Translations under genes and position numbers: made by a program
The notes under the pieces: generated by a model
What the model saw: only the letters and a program-made list of their open reading frames with translations
What the model was told of the DNA's origin: nothing
The model's database searches: none
Assembly: GCA_003222235.1 (NCBI GenBank)
Contig: QHVD01000001.1
Location: 3,273 to 26,366 of the forward strand
Reading direction: 5' to 3'
Origin: Gemmatimonadota bacterium
GTDB taxonomy: Bacteria > Gemmatimonadota > Gemmatimonadetes > Gemmatimonadales > GWC2-71-9
Length of the DNA stretch: 23,094 nucleotides
Shown here: positions 8,053-16,081 of the stretch, one piece after another
How the letters are laid out: every line of letters begins with the position of its first letter
Numbering within the stretch: position 1 is the first letter of the stretch

Positions 8053-8076
8053 TTCCGCATTCCGCACTCCGCATTT
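8052..8076 (+). repeat. Three 7-bp tandem repeats ATTCCGC at a gene junction
   Basis: ATTCCGC (8052-8058), ATTCCGC (8059-8065), ACTCCGC (8066-8072), then ATTT. The array begins at the last base of the GNAT stop codon and fills the gap to the next gene. The 10-bp array at 948 likewise begins inside a stop codon. Confidence 0.8.
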
Positions 8077-8088
8077 AAGTTTCCCCGC

Positions 8089-8469
8089 GTGAACTTCACG
8101 CTCACCCGCAAGCATAAGCTCATCATTGCAGGCGTGCTGATCCTGCCCGTCCTCGGCTTCGCCCTCTACACCTGGTCGGCCCTCGTCTGGAGTTATTCCT
8201 CGGGAGAGCGCCCGGGGTACGTCCAGAAGTTTTCCAGGAAGGGCTGGATCTGCAAGACGTGGGAGGGAGAGCTCGCCATGGTCTCCATCCCGGGCACGAT
8301 GACGGAGAAGTTCTACTTCACCGTGCGGGACGATTCGGTGGCGGCGCGCGTCAACCAAATGATTGGAAAGCGCGTCGTGCTCACCTACAAACAGCACAAG
8401 GGCGTTCCGACGCACTGCTTCGGGGAGACCGAGTACTTCGTCGTGGACGTGAAACCGGTGGAACAATGA
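8089..8469 (+). CDS. Small membrane-anchored protein of unknown function
   Basis: 126 residues with a basic N-terminus, one transmembrane helix (about 11-33) and an extracytoplasmic-type domain. Distinctive stretches are YSSGERPGYVQKFSRKGW, CKTWEGELAM and QHKGVPTHCFGETEYFV. I recall short proteins with these motifs in several phyla, sometimes mislabelled in databases as 6-phosphogluconate dehydrogenase. Nothing here resembles that enzyme. Two cysteines (C55, C110) could form a disulfide. The start is GTG at 8089. The stop TGA overlaps the aconitase ATG (ATGA, 8466-8469), so translation of the aconitase is probably coupled to this gene. The function is unknown. Confidence 0.82.
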   Translation: MNFTLTRKHKLIIAGVLILPVLGFALYTWSALVWSYSSGERPGYVQKFSRKGWICKTWEGELAMVSIPGTMTEKFYFTVRDDSVAARVNQMIGKRVVLTYKQHKGVPTHCFGETEYFVVDVKPVEQ

Positions 8470-11255
8470 CGCTCGACACGTTCGGCAGCCGCGGCACGCT
8501 CGAGGTCAGTGGTCGGAGCTTCGAGATCTACCGCCTCGACGCCCTGGAGCGGCGGGGCCTGGCGGTCGGTCGCCTCCCCTACTCCCTCCGCCTCTTGCTC
8601 GAGAACCTGCTGCGCCGCGAGGACGGCCGCACGGTGCGGGCCGACGAAATCGAGAAGCTGGCGCGCTGGGACCCGCAAAAGACGCCCGAGGACGAGATCG
8701 CCTTCATGCCGGCGCGGGTCCTCATGCAGGACTTCACCGGGGTTCCGGCCGTCGTGGACCTCGCCGCGATGCGCGACGCGATGAAGGGGATGGGCGGCGA
8801 CCCCCGGAAGGTCAACCCGTTGCTCCCCGCCGAGCTCGTGATCGACCACTCGGTGATCGTGGACGAGTTCGGCACGCCCGCCGCCTTCCAGGTGAACGCG
8901 GACCTCGAGTTCCAGCGGAACCGCGAGCGCTACGCCCTGCTGCGCTGGGCCCAGGGCGCGTTCGCAGGGTTTCGCGTCGTGCCGCCGGACACCGGGATCG
9001 TGCACCAGGTGAACCTCGAATACCTGGCGCGGGTGGTCTTCACAGCCGAAGGCCGTAAGCCGCAAGCGTATCCCGACACGTTGGTCGGCACCGACTCCCA
9101 TACCACCATGATCAATGGGCTCGGCGTGCTGGGCTGGGGCGTCGGGGGCATCGAGGCCGAAGCTGCGATGCTCGGCCAACCGGTGTCGATGCTCGTTCCG
9201 CAGGTCGTGGGGCTTCGCCTCACGGGCAGGCTCGCCGAGGGGGCGACCGCGACCGACCTCGTGCTGACCGTGACCGAGATGCTTCGCAAGAAGGGCGTGG
9301 TGGGGAAGTTCGTCGAGTTCTACGGGCCCGGGATCGCCGCCCTGCCGCTCGCCGACCGTGCCACCATCGGCAACATGGCGCCGGAGTACGGCGCCACGGT
9401 AGGAATGTTCCCGGTGGACCAGGAAACGCTTCGCTACCTCCAGTTCACGGGCCGCTCAGCCGAGCAAGTGACGCTCGTCGAGGCCTACACGAAGGCGCAG
9501 GGTCTGTTCCATTCGGCGGCCGCGTCCGAGCCGGTCTACTCGGACATCCTGTCGCTCGATCTCTCGACGGTCGAGCCGAGCCTCGCCGGCCCCCGGCGGC
9601 CGCAGGACCGGGTGCCGCTCCAGGATGTGAAGCGAAAATTCCTGGTGCAGCTTCCCACCCTCGCCAACCCCGCCTCGCCCATCGCTCCGCCCGCGGCCAC
9701 GAACGGCGGCCGGTGGGAAGCGGAAGGCGGCAGCGTCGCCACGGCGGTGGCAGCTCCCCCGCAGCGCCGCACCCACGTGGATCTCAAGATCGACGGGGTG
9801 GACTGCAAGCTGCACCACGGCTCCGTGGTCATTGCGGCGATCACGAGCTGCACCAACACCTCCAATCCCTCGGTGATGGTGGCGGCAGGCCTGGTCGCCA
9901 AGAAGGCCGTCGAGCGGGGGCTTCGCTCCCAGCCGTGGGTGAAGACGAGTCTCGCGCCCGGCTCCAAGGTGGTGACCGACTACCTGAACCAGGCCGGTCT
10001 GATGCCGTACCTCGAGCAGCTGCGCTTCCACCTGGTTGGCTACGGCTGCACGACCTGCATCGGTAACTCGGGACCGCTCCCCGAGTCCGTGTCGGCGGCG
10101 GTGGCCGAGGGGGAGCTCGTGGTCTGCGCCGTCCTGTCGGGGAACCGCAACTTCGAGGGGCGGATCCAGCAGGAGGTGCGCGCCAACTATCTCGCGTCGC
10201 CGCCCCTGGTGGTCGCCTACGCGCTCGCGGGGCGGATCGATCTCGATCTGCAGAAGGAGCCGCTCGGCACGGGGGAAGACGGGAAGCCGGTCTACCTGCG
10301 CGACATCTGGCCGTCGGCGAAGGAAGTGGATGAGGTGGTCCGCTCGTCCATCAGGTCGTCGATGTTCCACAAGGAGTACGGCGAAGTGTTCCAGGGTGAC
10401 GAGCGCTGGAACACTTTGCCGGTTCCCGCCGGCGACCTGTTTGCCTGGGAGCCCGACTCGACCTACATCAGGCGCGCGCCGTACTTCGACGGGATGCCCG
10501 CGACTCCGCCGGCCATTGCCGACATCCGCGGCGCGCGGGTGCTGTGCTTGCTCAGCGACAGCATCACCACCGACCACATCTCACCCGCGGGCTCAATCCG
10601 CAAGACCAGCCCGGCCGGCAAATACCTCATCGATCGCGGCGTCGAGCCCAAAGACTTCAACTCCTACGGCTCGCGCCGCGGCAACCACGAAGTGATGGTC
10701 CGCGGCACGTTCGCGAACGTGCGACTGAAGAACCAGCTCGCGCCCGGGACCGAGGGTCCGGTGACCGTGCACCTCCCCGACGGCGAGCAGATGACGATCT
10801 ACGACGCCTCCGTGAGGTACCAGGCCGAGGGCGTGCCGTTGCTCGTGCTCGCCGGCAAAGAGTACGGCTCGGGTTCGTCGCGCGACTGGGCGGCGAAAGG
10901 CCCGCGGCTGCTCGGCGTGCGCGCGGTGATCGCCCAGAGCTACGAGCGAATCCACCGCTCGAACCTCGTCGGGATGGGGATCCTGCCTCTGCAGTTCCTC
11001 CCGGAGCAGAGCGCCGCCACCCTGGGGCTGACGGGAAAGGAAACGTTCGACGTCACCGGCCTCGCGGAGGTGCTCGCCGAAGGGTTCCCGCGCGGAAAGG
11101 AGCTGACGGTCAACGCCACCCGACCGGACGGCTCGGCCGTGCCCTTCCAGGCGACCGTGCGCATCGACACGCCGCAGGAGCTGCAATACTACCGGCACGG
11201 AGGGATCCTCGAGTACGTGCTGCGGCAGCTGCGTCAAACTCTCATTCGCTGCTAA
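8466..11255 (+). CDS. acnA: Aconitate hydratase, AcnA/IRP1 type
   Basis: Aconitase interconverting citrate and isocitrate in the TCA cycle, cytoplasmic, 929 residues (normal for AcnA). The 4Fe-4S ligands are Cys462 in ITSCTNTSNPSV and Cys528/Cys531 in GYGCTTCIGNSGPL. Upstream are DFTGVPAVVDLAAMR, VIDHSV and GTDSHTTMINGLGVLGWGVGG. The C-terminal swivelling domain has KEYGSGSSRDWAAKGP and the SYERIHRSNLVGMGILPL motif. A Pro/Ala/Gly-rich stretch (encoded about 9658-9775) just before the first iron ligand region looks like an inserted flexible linker. The start is ATG at 8466, overlapping the TGA of the preceding gene; longer upstream reading is rejected. The 3' end overlaps the convergent gene by 14 bp. 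Confidence 0.96.
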   Translation: MTLDTFGSRGTLEVSGRSFEIYRLDALERRGLAVGRLPYSLRLLLENLLRREDGRTVRADEIEKLARWDPQKTPEDEIAFMPARVLMQDFTGVPAVVDLAAMRDAMKGMGGDPRKVNPLLPAELVIDHSVIVDEFGTPAAFQVNADLEFQRNRERYALLRWAQGAFAGFRVVPPDTGIVHQVNLEYLARVVFTAEGRKPQAYPDTLVGTDSHTTMINGLGVLGWGVGGIEAEAAMLGQPVSMLVPQVVGLRLTGRLAEGATATDLVLTVTEMLRKKGVVGKFVEFYGPGIAALPLADRATIGNMAPEYGATVGMFPVDQETLRYLQFTGRSAEQVTLVEAYTKAQGLFHSAAASEPVYSDILSLDLSTVEPSLAGPRRPQDRVPLQDVKRKFLVQLPTLANPASPIAPPAATNGGRWEAEGGSVATAVAAPPQRRTHVDLKIDGVDCKLHHGSVVIAAITSCTNTSNPSVMVAAGLVAKKAVERGLRSQPWVKTSLAPGSKVVTDYLNQAGLMPYLEQLRFHLVGYGCTTCIGNSGPLPESVSAAVAEGELVVCAVLSGNRNFEGRIQQEVRANYLASPPLVVAYALAGRIDLDLQKEPLGTGEDGKPVYLRDIWPSAKEVDEVVRSSIRSSMFHKEYGEVFQGDERWNTLPVPAGDLFAWEPDSTYIRRAPYFDGMPATPPAIADIRGARVLCLLSDSITTDHISPAGSIRKTSPAGKYLIDRGVEPKDFNSYGSRRGNHEVMVRGTFANVRLKNQLAPGTEGPVTVHLPDGEQMTIYDASVRYQAEGVPLLVLAGKEYGSGSSRDWAAKGPRLLGVRAVIAQSYERIHRSNLVGMGILPLQFLPEQSAATLGLTGKETFDVTGLAEVLAEGFPRGKELTVNATRPDGSAVPFQATVRIDTPQELQYYRHGGILEYVLRQLRQTLIRC

Positions 11256-11778
11256 CGACTGTTATTCCGGCGAGCTGCCCCACTTTACCAGCCAACTGGA
11301 GCGCGCGTTCTCGGCTGAACGCGCCAAATTCGTTCTCTCCCAGAAACAGGTTCACACCGTCGCCGCTAGCGAGCATGATGGTCCAGTTCTTTGCCCGCCC
11401 GGTACCCCGACTCGTCGCTGCCCTGAAAACGCGAATCTCTTTGAACTCGAGCCCAGGACGTTCCCAGTCCACGAGGCCGTAGAGGTTGCTCTTGTGGAAG
11501 TGAATCGAACGACGGTTCCCATCCACAATGAGCCACTGGTCCGCGCGCAGGCTGTACAGTGAGGAATAAAGCAGTAGGACACCGAAGCCGTAGAAGATCG
11601 CTGACTGCAGGAACCCCGCTTTGTGGGTGGCCTGAAGCCAGCCAAGTGAGGCAATGAGAACCAGTCCCGCAACCAGAGTAGCGACTCCCCACCGTTTGTT
11701 GCGAAAGCGAAACACCTGCCGAAGCTCTGATTCCTCGACAAGGACCATCAAGGGGGGAATTTCTTGCACGATCTTCAA
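11242..11778 (-). CDS. Membrane protein with two helices, function unknown
   Basis: 178 residues from a TTG at 11778, or 168 from the ATG at 11748. No SD favours either. Two transmembrane helices (about 30-49 and 57-76) form a hairpin. A beta-rich cytoplasmic domain follows, with DQWLIVDGNRRSIHFHK and FKEIRVFRAA...NWTIMLASGDGVNLFLGEN. This layout resembles bacterial PH-like membrane proteins, an inference from pattern only. GC content is visibly lower than in the genes on either side and codon use is less GC3-biased, consistent with recent acquisition. Its end overlaps acnA by 14 bp. An inverted repeat (11783-11818) separates it from the metallophosphatase gene upstream. Confidence 0.72.
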   Translation of the reverse strand: MKIVQEIPPLMVLVEESELRQVFRFRNKRWGVATLVAGLVLIASLGWLQATHKAGFLQSAIFYGFGVLLLYSSLYSLRADQWLIVDGNRRSIHFHKSNLYGLVDWERPGLEFKEIRVFRAATSRGTGRAKNWTIMLASGDGVNLFLGENEFGAFSRERALQLAGKVGQLAGITVVSSE

Positions 11779-11782
11779 GCGA

Positions 11783-11818
11783 CACTAAGCTTTGATCGGG
11801 ACCCCGCCGCGCTTAGTG
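11783..11818. repeat. 8-bp inverted repeat spanning the metallophosphatase stop codon
   Basis: CACTAAGC (11783-11790) and GCTTAGTG (11811-11818) are exact reverse complements separated by 20 bases. The right arm contains the TAA stop of the metallophosphatase gene (minus strand). There is no downstream T-tract, so it is a weak candidate for an intrinsic terminator ending the long minus-strand operon. It could also mark a boundary of the lower-GC gene beside it. Confidence 0.5.
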
Positions 11819-13057
11819 ACAAGGCGCCGAGCCCGAATCGGTGAACGTGCCGCCCGCGATGGGGATGAACTGCCACTGGTAGGACCGGACGCCGAGCGTG
11901 AGCTTCAGGACCCCGTACGACATGCTCCGGACCTCGCTGTTGGCGATCGGGGGCCCGAACTGATAGAGAGGTCCTCCCCCCGTTCCCGCCACGAACTCGC
12001 GGATACCCCGTGCTGAATCGGCGCGGCCGTCGGGAGTCTGGGGTGCGAAGCGCTCGTAGTTGTGTTCGTGCCCCGTGAGAACGACGTCCGCTCCCGCGTC
12101 GTACAGCACCTGCCACAGCGGCTGCATCTGTGGGTCGCTGCCGTGACTGGTTCCCGAGCTGAAGCGCGGATGGTGGAAGTAGGCGAGGGTACACCGCTTG
12201 GGGTGCGCGGCGAGATCGGCGCGGAGCCACTGCTCCTGTTCCGAGGCCAGCTCGGCCTGCCGCGCCACGATGGGCCGATTGCCCGGCTCCTGACGGTGCT
12301 CCTGTTCCGATTCCGTGGTCACGGCCAGGTTGGAGTTCAGTGCGACGATGTGCCAATCGCCCAGCTCATAGGTGTAATAGCCCTTGCCCGAGTCCCCTGC
12401 CGCGACGCCGAAATAGTCGAAATAGCCCGTCGCTCCGGGCACGTCGTATTCGTGGTTGCCGGGAACCGGGTGGGTGCGCCTCTTGTGGCGCCCCCACGTG
12501 GGCGCATAGCAGCGGCTGTAGTCCCGCGCTCGTCCGGAAGGGTACGCATTGTCACCGAGCGTGAATACCGTACCAGGGATGCTGTCGAGCAGTTTCGACG
12601 ACGCCGCCGCATTCCCGCTGCTGCAGGTGGCGATGTCCCCCGCACCGACAAAGACCTGCGGCGTGCCTGCGGCCTCGACGAACGCGGTGAGCGTGTCCGA
12701 GCCCTCCTCACCGTCCTTCCCGGTCACCGTCACCCGGACGGTGTCCCGGCCGACGGCCGCATAGACGTGAGACACGGTCACCGGCCCTGACGTATCGGCA
12801 ACCGCCCCGTGCTCCGTGGAACGGTCGCCCCAGTCGATCGTGAAGCGCCGCGGACCGTCGGCTTTCCACGAACCGCTGAGGCGTAACTTGAGCATGACGG
12901 GCTCGCGCGGATGCGCGCGCACGTTCGGACCGGCATCGACGGACGGCGCCAGCCTCCGAGCGACGTCGGCGCGACAGGTTACGATCAGGACGGCGACCGA
13001 GCCTGCCAGCGCGAGGGCGGCGTAGGAGCGTCGCCCGGGGGAGACGCCGCGGTTCAC
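11813..13057 (-). CDS. Secreted metallophosphatase with PKD-like domain
   Basis: Calcineurin-like phosphoesterase, 414 residues. A basic N-terminus and hydrophobic segment (about 11-28) form a signal peptide or anchor; the Cys at 28 follows Thr, so the lipobox is not canonical. An Ig/PKD-like domain (about 40-128) contains IDWGDRS and SHVYAAVGRDTVRVTV. The metallophosphatase domain (about 134-414) shows GAGDIATC (D141), LGDNAYPSG (GDN 168-170), PVPGNHEYD (200 on), FHHPRFSS and VLTGHEHNYERF, the full set of metal ligands. It resembles purple-acid-phosphatase-like enzymes; the substrate is unknown. The GTG start at 13057 overlaps the RMD1-family stop by 4 bp (GTGA). Last gene of the glycogen operon. 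Longer upstream reading is a shadow of the RMD1 gene. Confidence 0.88.
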   Translation of the reverse strand: MNRGVSPGRRSYAALALAGSVAVLIVTCRADVARRLAPSVDAGPNVRAHPREPVMLKLRLSGSWKADGPRRFTIDWGDRSTEHGAVADTSGPVTVSHVYAAVGRDTVRVTVTGKDGEEGSDTLTAFVEAAGTPQVFVGAGDIATCSSGNAAASSKLLDSIPGTVFTLGDNAYPSGRARDYSRCYAPTWGRHKRRTHPVPGNHEYDVPGATGYFDYFGVAAGDSGKGYYTYELGDWHIVALNSNLAVTTESEQEHRQEPGNRPIVARQAELASEQEQWLRADLAAHPKRCTLAYFHHPRFSSGTSHGSDPQMQPLWQVLYDAGADVVLTGHEHNYERFAPQTPDGRADSARGIREFVAGTGGGPLYQFGPPIANSEVRSMSYGVLKLTLGVRSYQWQFIPIAGGTFTDSGSAPCH

Positions 13058-14160
13058 CGAGGCTTGAGCGTGACGATCGAGAGCGCGAGCGAGACCGCGA
13101 ACAGGACGATGATGATCCACTCGAGCAGCTCCAGGCGCTTGCCGGCCGCGCGGTCGGCCATCTTTCCATAAATGCCGTCGATCGTCTGCAGCTTGCGCGT
13201 GATGCTGGCGTCCCACTCGGCGAGGTGGAAGCGCCGCGACGCGAGGGAGTAGACCCGCGCCAGGTACTGCTCGCCCACGAGCTTGAGGGCGTTCGTCACC
13301 TGCTCGAACAGGATCGCGCCGTCGAGCTGCAGCAACGCCAGCCGCCGCAGGTCCGGTCCCCACTGGCCCATCGTGGAGAGCCGTGTCGGGCGCCGCGCCA
13401 GCGTCTCGTAGGCGCGCTCCAGGGTGTCGTCGAGCTGCTGATCGAGGAACCGCATCTCCAGGAGCTGGGTGTTCGCGAACTCGATCACGGCGCGCACGTC
13501 GTCCCCCTCGGGATCGAAGAGCAGGGTGGCGTCGGTGTCGATGATGGTGGCGTCGTTGGGCCCAAAGGAGAGCCGCAGGGCGGTCGCGTCGCTCGTTTCC
13601 TGCTGGGACAGCGGGCGCGGCTCGGCGCGCAGGATCTGGGCGACCGTCTGAGCGTGCTCCGTCCACAGGGCGGCGGCCTCGCACGGCACCGCGAACGCCT
13701 CCACCTCGAAGATGGAGTAGTCCTCGACGAAGTCGGCGATCTGCGGGCGCAACGCGGCGTCGCCGAGGGTGCGGAGCAGCGCCTCGACGTGGCGGCGTGA
13801 GTCAGCCACCAGGCGCTCGTTGCCCCACAGCTCGTGGGCGAGCCCGGGCAGCCCGGCCAGCGGCCCTTCGATCGGGACGGTGTAGCTCAGCGACACGGCG
13901 CCGAAGTCGTACAGCACCACCTCCACGCCGGGCGCCGTGCGGTACCCGGCGAGGTCGTGTACCCCACCCTCGCGCGTCACGCGCAGCGGCGGAGGCCGGT
14001 ACTCGAAATAGGCCGGAGCGCGGCGCTTGTGCTTGATCGTCTGCCGCTCCGCGCTGGCGAGCAGGCGCCGCTCCGCGACGTCCAGGTCGATCGCCCGCGC
14101 CACGTCGTACGCAAACAGCGGGAAACAGGTTCCCTTCGTGATCACCGGCGCCGCGCTCAA
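13054..14160 (-). CDS. RMD1/DUF155 family protein with C-terminal membrane anchor
   Basis: 368 residues, matching the RMD1/DUF155 family known from yeast Rmd1 and mitochondrial RMND1, whose bacterial role is unclear. Family features: VEVVLYDFGAVSLSY, DYSIFEVEAFAVP, the acidic helix LLEMRFLDQQLDDTLERAY, the C-terminal YGKMADRAAGKRLELLEW, and a single transmembrane helix (about 348-365) near the end. The domain should face the cytoplasm with a tail anchor. The start is uncertain: TTG at 14160 or GTG at 14145, neither with a good SD. It begins 7 bases after the 4-alpha-glucanotransferase stop and its TGA overlaps the metallophosphatase GTG. Its place at the end of a glycogen operon is unexpected and may reflect only co-transcription. 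Confidence 0.85.
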   Translation of the reverse strand: MSAAPVITKGTCFPLFAYDVARAIDLDVAERRLLASAERQTIKHKRRAPAYFEYRPPPLRVTREGGVHDLAGYRTAPGVEVVLYDFGAVSLSYTVPIEGPLAGLPGLAHELWGNERLVADSRRHVEALLRTLGDAALRPQIADFVEDYSIFEVEAFAVPCEAAALWTEHAQTVAQILRAEPRPLSQQETSDATALRLSFGPNDATIIDTDATLLFDPEGDDVRAVIEFANTQLLEMRFLDQQLDDTLERAYETLARRPTRLSTMGQWGPDLRRLALLQLDGAILFEQVTNALKLVGEQYLARVYSLASRRFHLAEWDASITRKLQTIDGIYGKMADRAAGKRLELLEWIIIVLFAVSLALSIVTLKPR

Positions 14161-14167
14161 GGAGGTC

Positions 14168-16081
14168 TCAGCCAGGTACGATGTCTATCCGCGCTTCGGC
14201 CAGCGCCACCGGCCAGCGCGGCGTGAGCGAGCGGCCCTGCACCGTTTCATCCAGACCCCGCTCCGACTTCGAAACCGTGGCAATGAGGAAAGACCACACC
14301 TCGCTTTCCGGCGCGCACGTGAGCGCGAGCCGGTGGGCGAGCGAAATCTCGGGCGCGAAGAGCGCGTCATCGGGAAACGCCGCCGGATCCCAGCGGTAGC
14401 TGACGGTCAACCCGCCGCCGGCATCGAAGCGGAGCAGTTTCTCCAGATGGCGCGCCCGGCACGCCACCTCCACGGCGGCGCCGGCGGTACGGACCTCGGC
14501 CTCCACGGGCGCTCCCGCCCACGACGCGACCGGCTCGTACACACCGGCCGCGTAGGCGTCGAAGGTCAGGCCGCCGGGCAGGACCCGATCCACGAACATC
14601 GCCCGCGCGTCGCGATCCACGGGCGGCAGCCGGTCGAGGCGCACGCCCTTCTCGATCTCGTGAATGCTCGGCGCTCCGTCTCCCGCCGCTCTCCGCCCCG
14701 CCTCCTCCGGCGCAAGCGCGTGGTATGCTTCCCGCCGGCGGGTCAACACATCGACATGGTTGATGCCCTCGCCCAGGAAGGTGTATTCCTCGATGGCGCC
14801 GCCGCGACGCGGGCTCACCACGCCCGAGAATGCGGCCGAGTGGACCCAGATCTCCTCGAACCCGTCGCCGTCCAGGTCCAGCTGCTCGAACGTCATCGCC
14901 TCGTCACGACGCAGCTCGCGCTCCGCCACCGCCAGGTTGTGCCACACCGCCCGCCGCAGGTGCGGCAAATACAGCCCCCCGAACACCCCGTGCCAGTAGG
15001 CGTCGTTGCACTGCGCGCGGCCGATCGCCCGGCGTGCGGCCGGCGGGTCCCCGCGGCGCCGGCACAGCGGGGAAAGCGTCTGCGCCTTCTTGTGCATCCG
15101 GTTCGCCTCCGGATAGCGAACGAAGAAATTCCGCCAGTGTGCCCCCCGGACCAGCGCCCCGTCGGGGCCGGCGAGCCGCGCTTCGCCGAGGTCGCGCTCG
15201 AGCCGCGCCAGCCTGGTCGCGGCGTCCGGCGGAAGCGCCCAGCCCTCCATCTCCCGGTATGACGCCGTGGGCAGGTAGGCGAGCCCGCCGCTCGGTACCT
15301 CGACGAGGGCGGCGGCGAAGGTAGTCAGCCGGACCTCGCCCCCGGCGACCATCGCGCCCATCGCCTCCAGGAACTGCGCGAGCCAGCCACGGTCATACAC
15401 CCATTCCTTCGTGCCCGGCCAGCCACCGAATTTCTCGCCGTCGTCCGCCAGCACGGCCAGGGCCTGGCCGGCGTCGCGCAGCTCGCGCAGGTACGCGACC
15501 GTGTCGGCCGGGGGCTTGAACGGGATCAGGTAGCGCAGCCGCTCGTCGATCGGAAACAGGGCGACGCGGTGGCCGCCGGCTTCGGTCCAGAACGGAGCGT
15601 GCAAGCGGTCGCGGGTGAAGCCGCTGACCAGAAAATGACGGTCATCCACGAGCGCGTAGCGCACCCCTGCCAGCGCGAGGTCCGCCGCCAGCTCGGGCTC
15701 CCACACGCGCTCGGTCAGCCAGAGCCCGGTCGCCTCGACCCCGAATCGCCGGGAGATCGCCTGGCGCATCCACGCGATCTGCTCGAGCCGGTCCTCCCGG
15801 GGGAGCGCGACCAGCACGGGCTCGTAGAAGCCCCCGAGCAGCAACTCGAGACAGCCGTCCACTGCGAGCCGCCCGATCCGGTCGAGGAACGTCCCCTCGT
15901 GCGCCTCGAGCCACTCCAGGAGCGGCCCCGAGATGTGGACGGAGACGGGAAAGAACTCCCGCTCGGCCAGCCGCTCGAGGAACGGCCGGTACACATCGCG
16001 CACGTGCTGCTCGAACACATGGTCGAAGTTTCCCACCGGCTGGTGGAAATGGGCCCCGAAGGCGAACCGCAGCGGCTCCAG
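14168..16081 (-). CDS. GH57 4-alpha-glucanotransferase, probable CTG start
   Basis: GH57 enzyme transferring alpha-1,4-glucan segments between chains (Thermococcus litoralis glucanotransferase type), 637 residues, cytoplasmic. Motif 1, AFGAHFHQPVGNF, is residues 7-19. The nucleophile is Glu124 in LWLTERVWEPE; the acid/base lies in LADDGEKFGGWPGT (Asp213/214). VDDRHF and FPIDERLRYLIPF also match. The C-terminal half has QCNDAYWHGVFGGLYLPHLR and the beta domains (DUF1925/DUF1926 type). The only ATG/GTG/TTG-type start in frame after the preceding TAA is the GTG at 16036. That start would remove the HFHQP motif. The CTG at 16081, directly after the upstream gene's TAA, has a perfect GGAGGG 8 bases away and restores the motif. 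The two GH57 genes share a frame, so readthrough would give one fusion protein. Confidence 0.85.
   Translation of the reverse strand: MEPLRFAFGAHFHQPVGNFDHVFEQHVRDVYRPFLERLAEREFFPVSVHISGPLLEWLEAHEGTFLDRIGRLAVDGCLELLLGGFYEPVLVALPREDRLEQIAWMRQAISRRFGVEATGLWLTERVWEPELAADLALAGVRYALVDDRHFLVSGFTRDRLHAPFWTEAGGHRVALFPIDERLRYLIPFKPPADTVAYLRELRDAGQALAVLADDGEKFGGWPGTKEWVYDRGWLAQFLEAMGAMVAGGEVRLTTFAAALVEVPSGGLAYLPTASYREMEGWALPPDAATRLARLERDLGEARLAGPDGALVRGAHWRNFFVRYPEANRMHKKAQTLSPLCRRRGDPPAARRAIGRAQCNDAYWHGVFGGLYLPHLRRAVWHNLAVAERELRRDEAMTFEQLDLDGDGFEEIWVHSAAFSGVVSPRRGGAIEEYTFLGEGINHVDVLTRRREAYHALAPEEAGRRAAGDGAPSIHEIEKGVRLDRLPPVDRDARAMFVDRVLPGGLTFDAYAAGVYEPVASWAGAPVEAEVRTAGAAVEVACRARHLEKLLRFDAGGGLTVSYRWDPAAFPDDALFAPEISLAHRLALTCAPESEVWSFLIATVSKSERGLDETVQGRSLTPRWPVALAEARIDIVPG

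Noticed and set aside
13058..13684. N-terminal extension of the metallophosphatase frame
   Set aside because: It is a shadow of the RMD1-family gene. The GTG at 13057 directly precedes a signal-peptide-like segment.
14168..16081. Glucanotransferase as a pseudogene lacking a start codon
   Set aside because: The full catalytic and C-terminal domains are intact without frameshift, and an optimally spaced SD serves the CTG. Decay would not preserve this.
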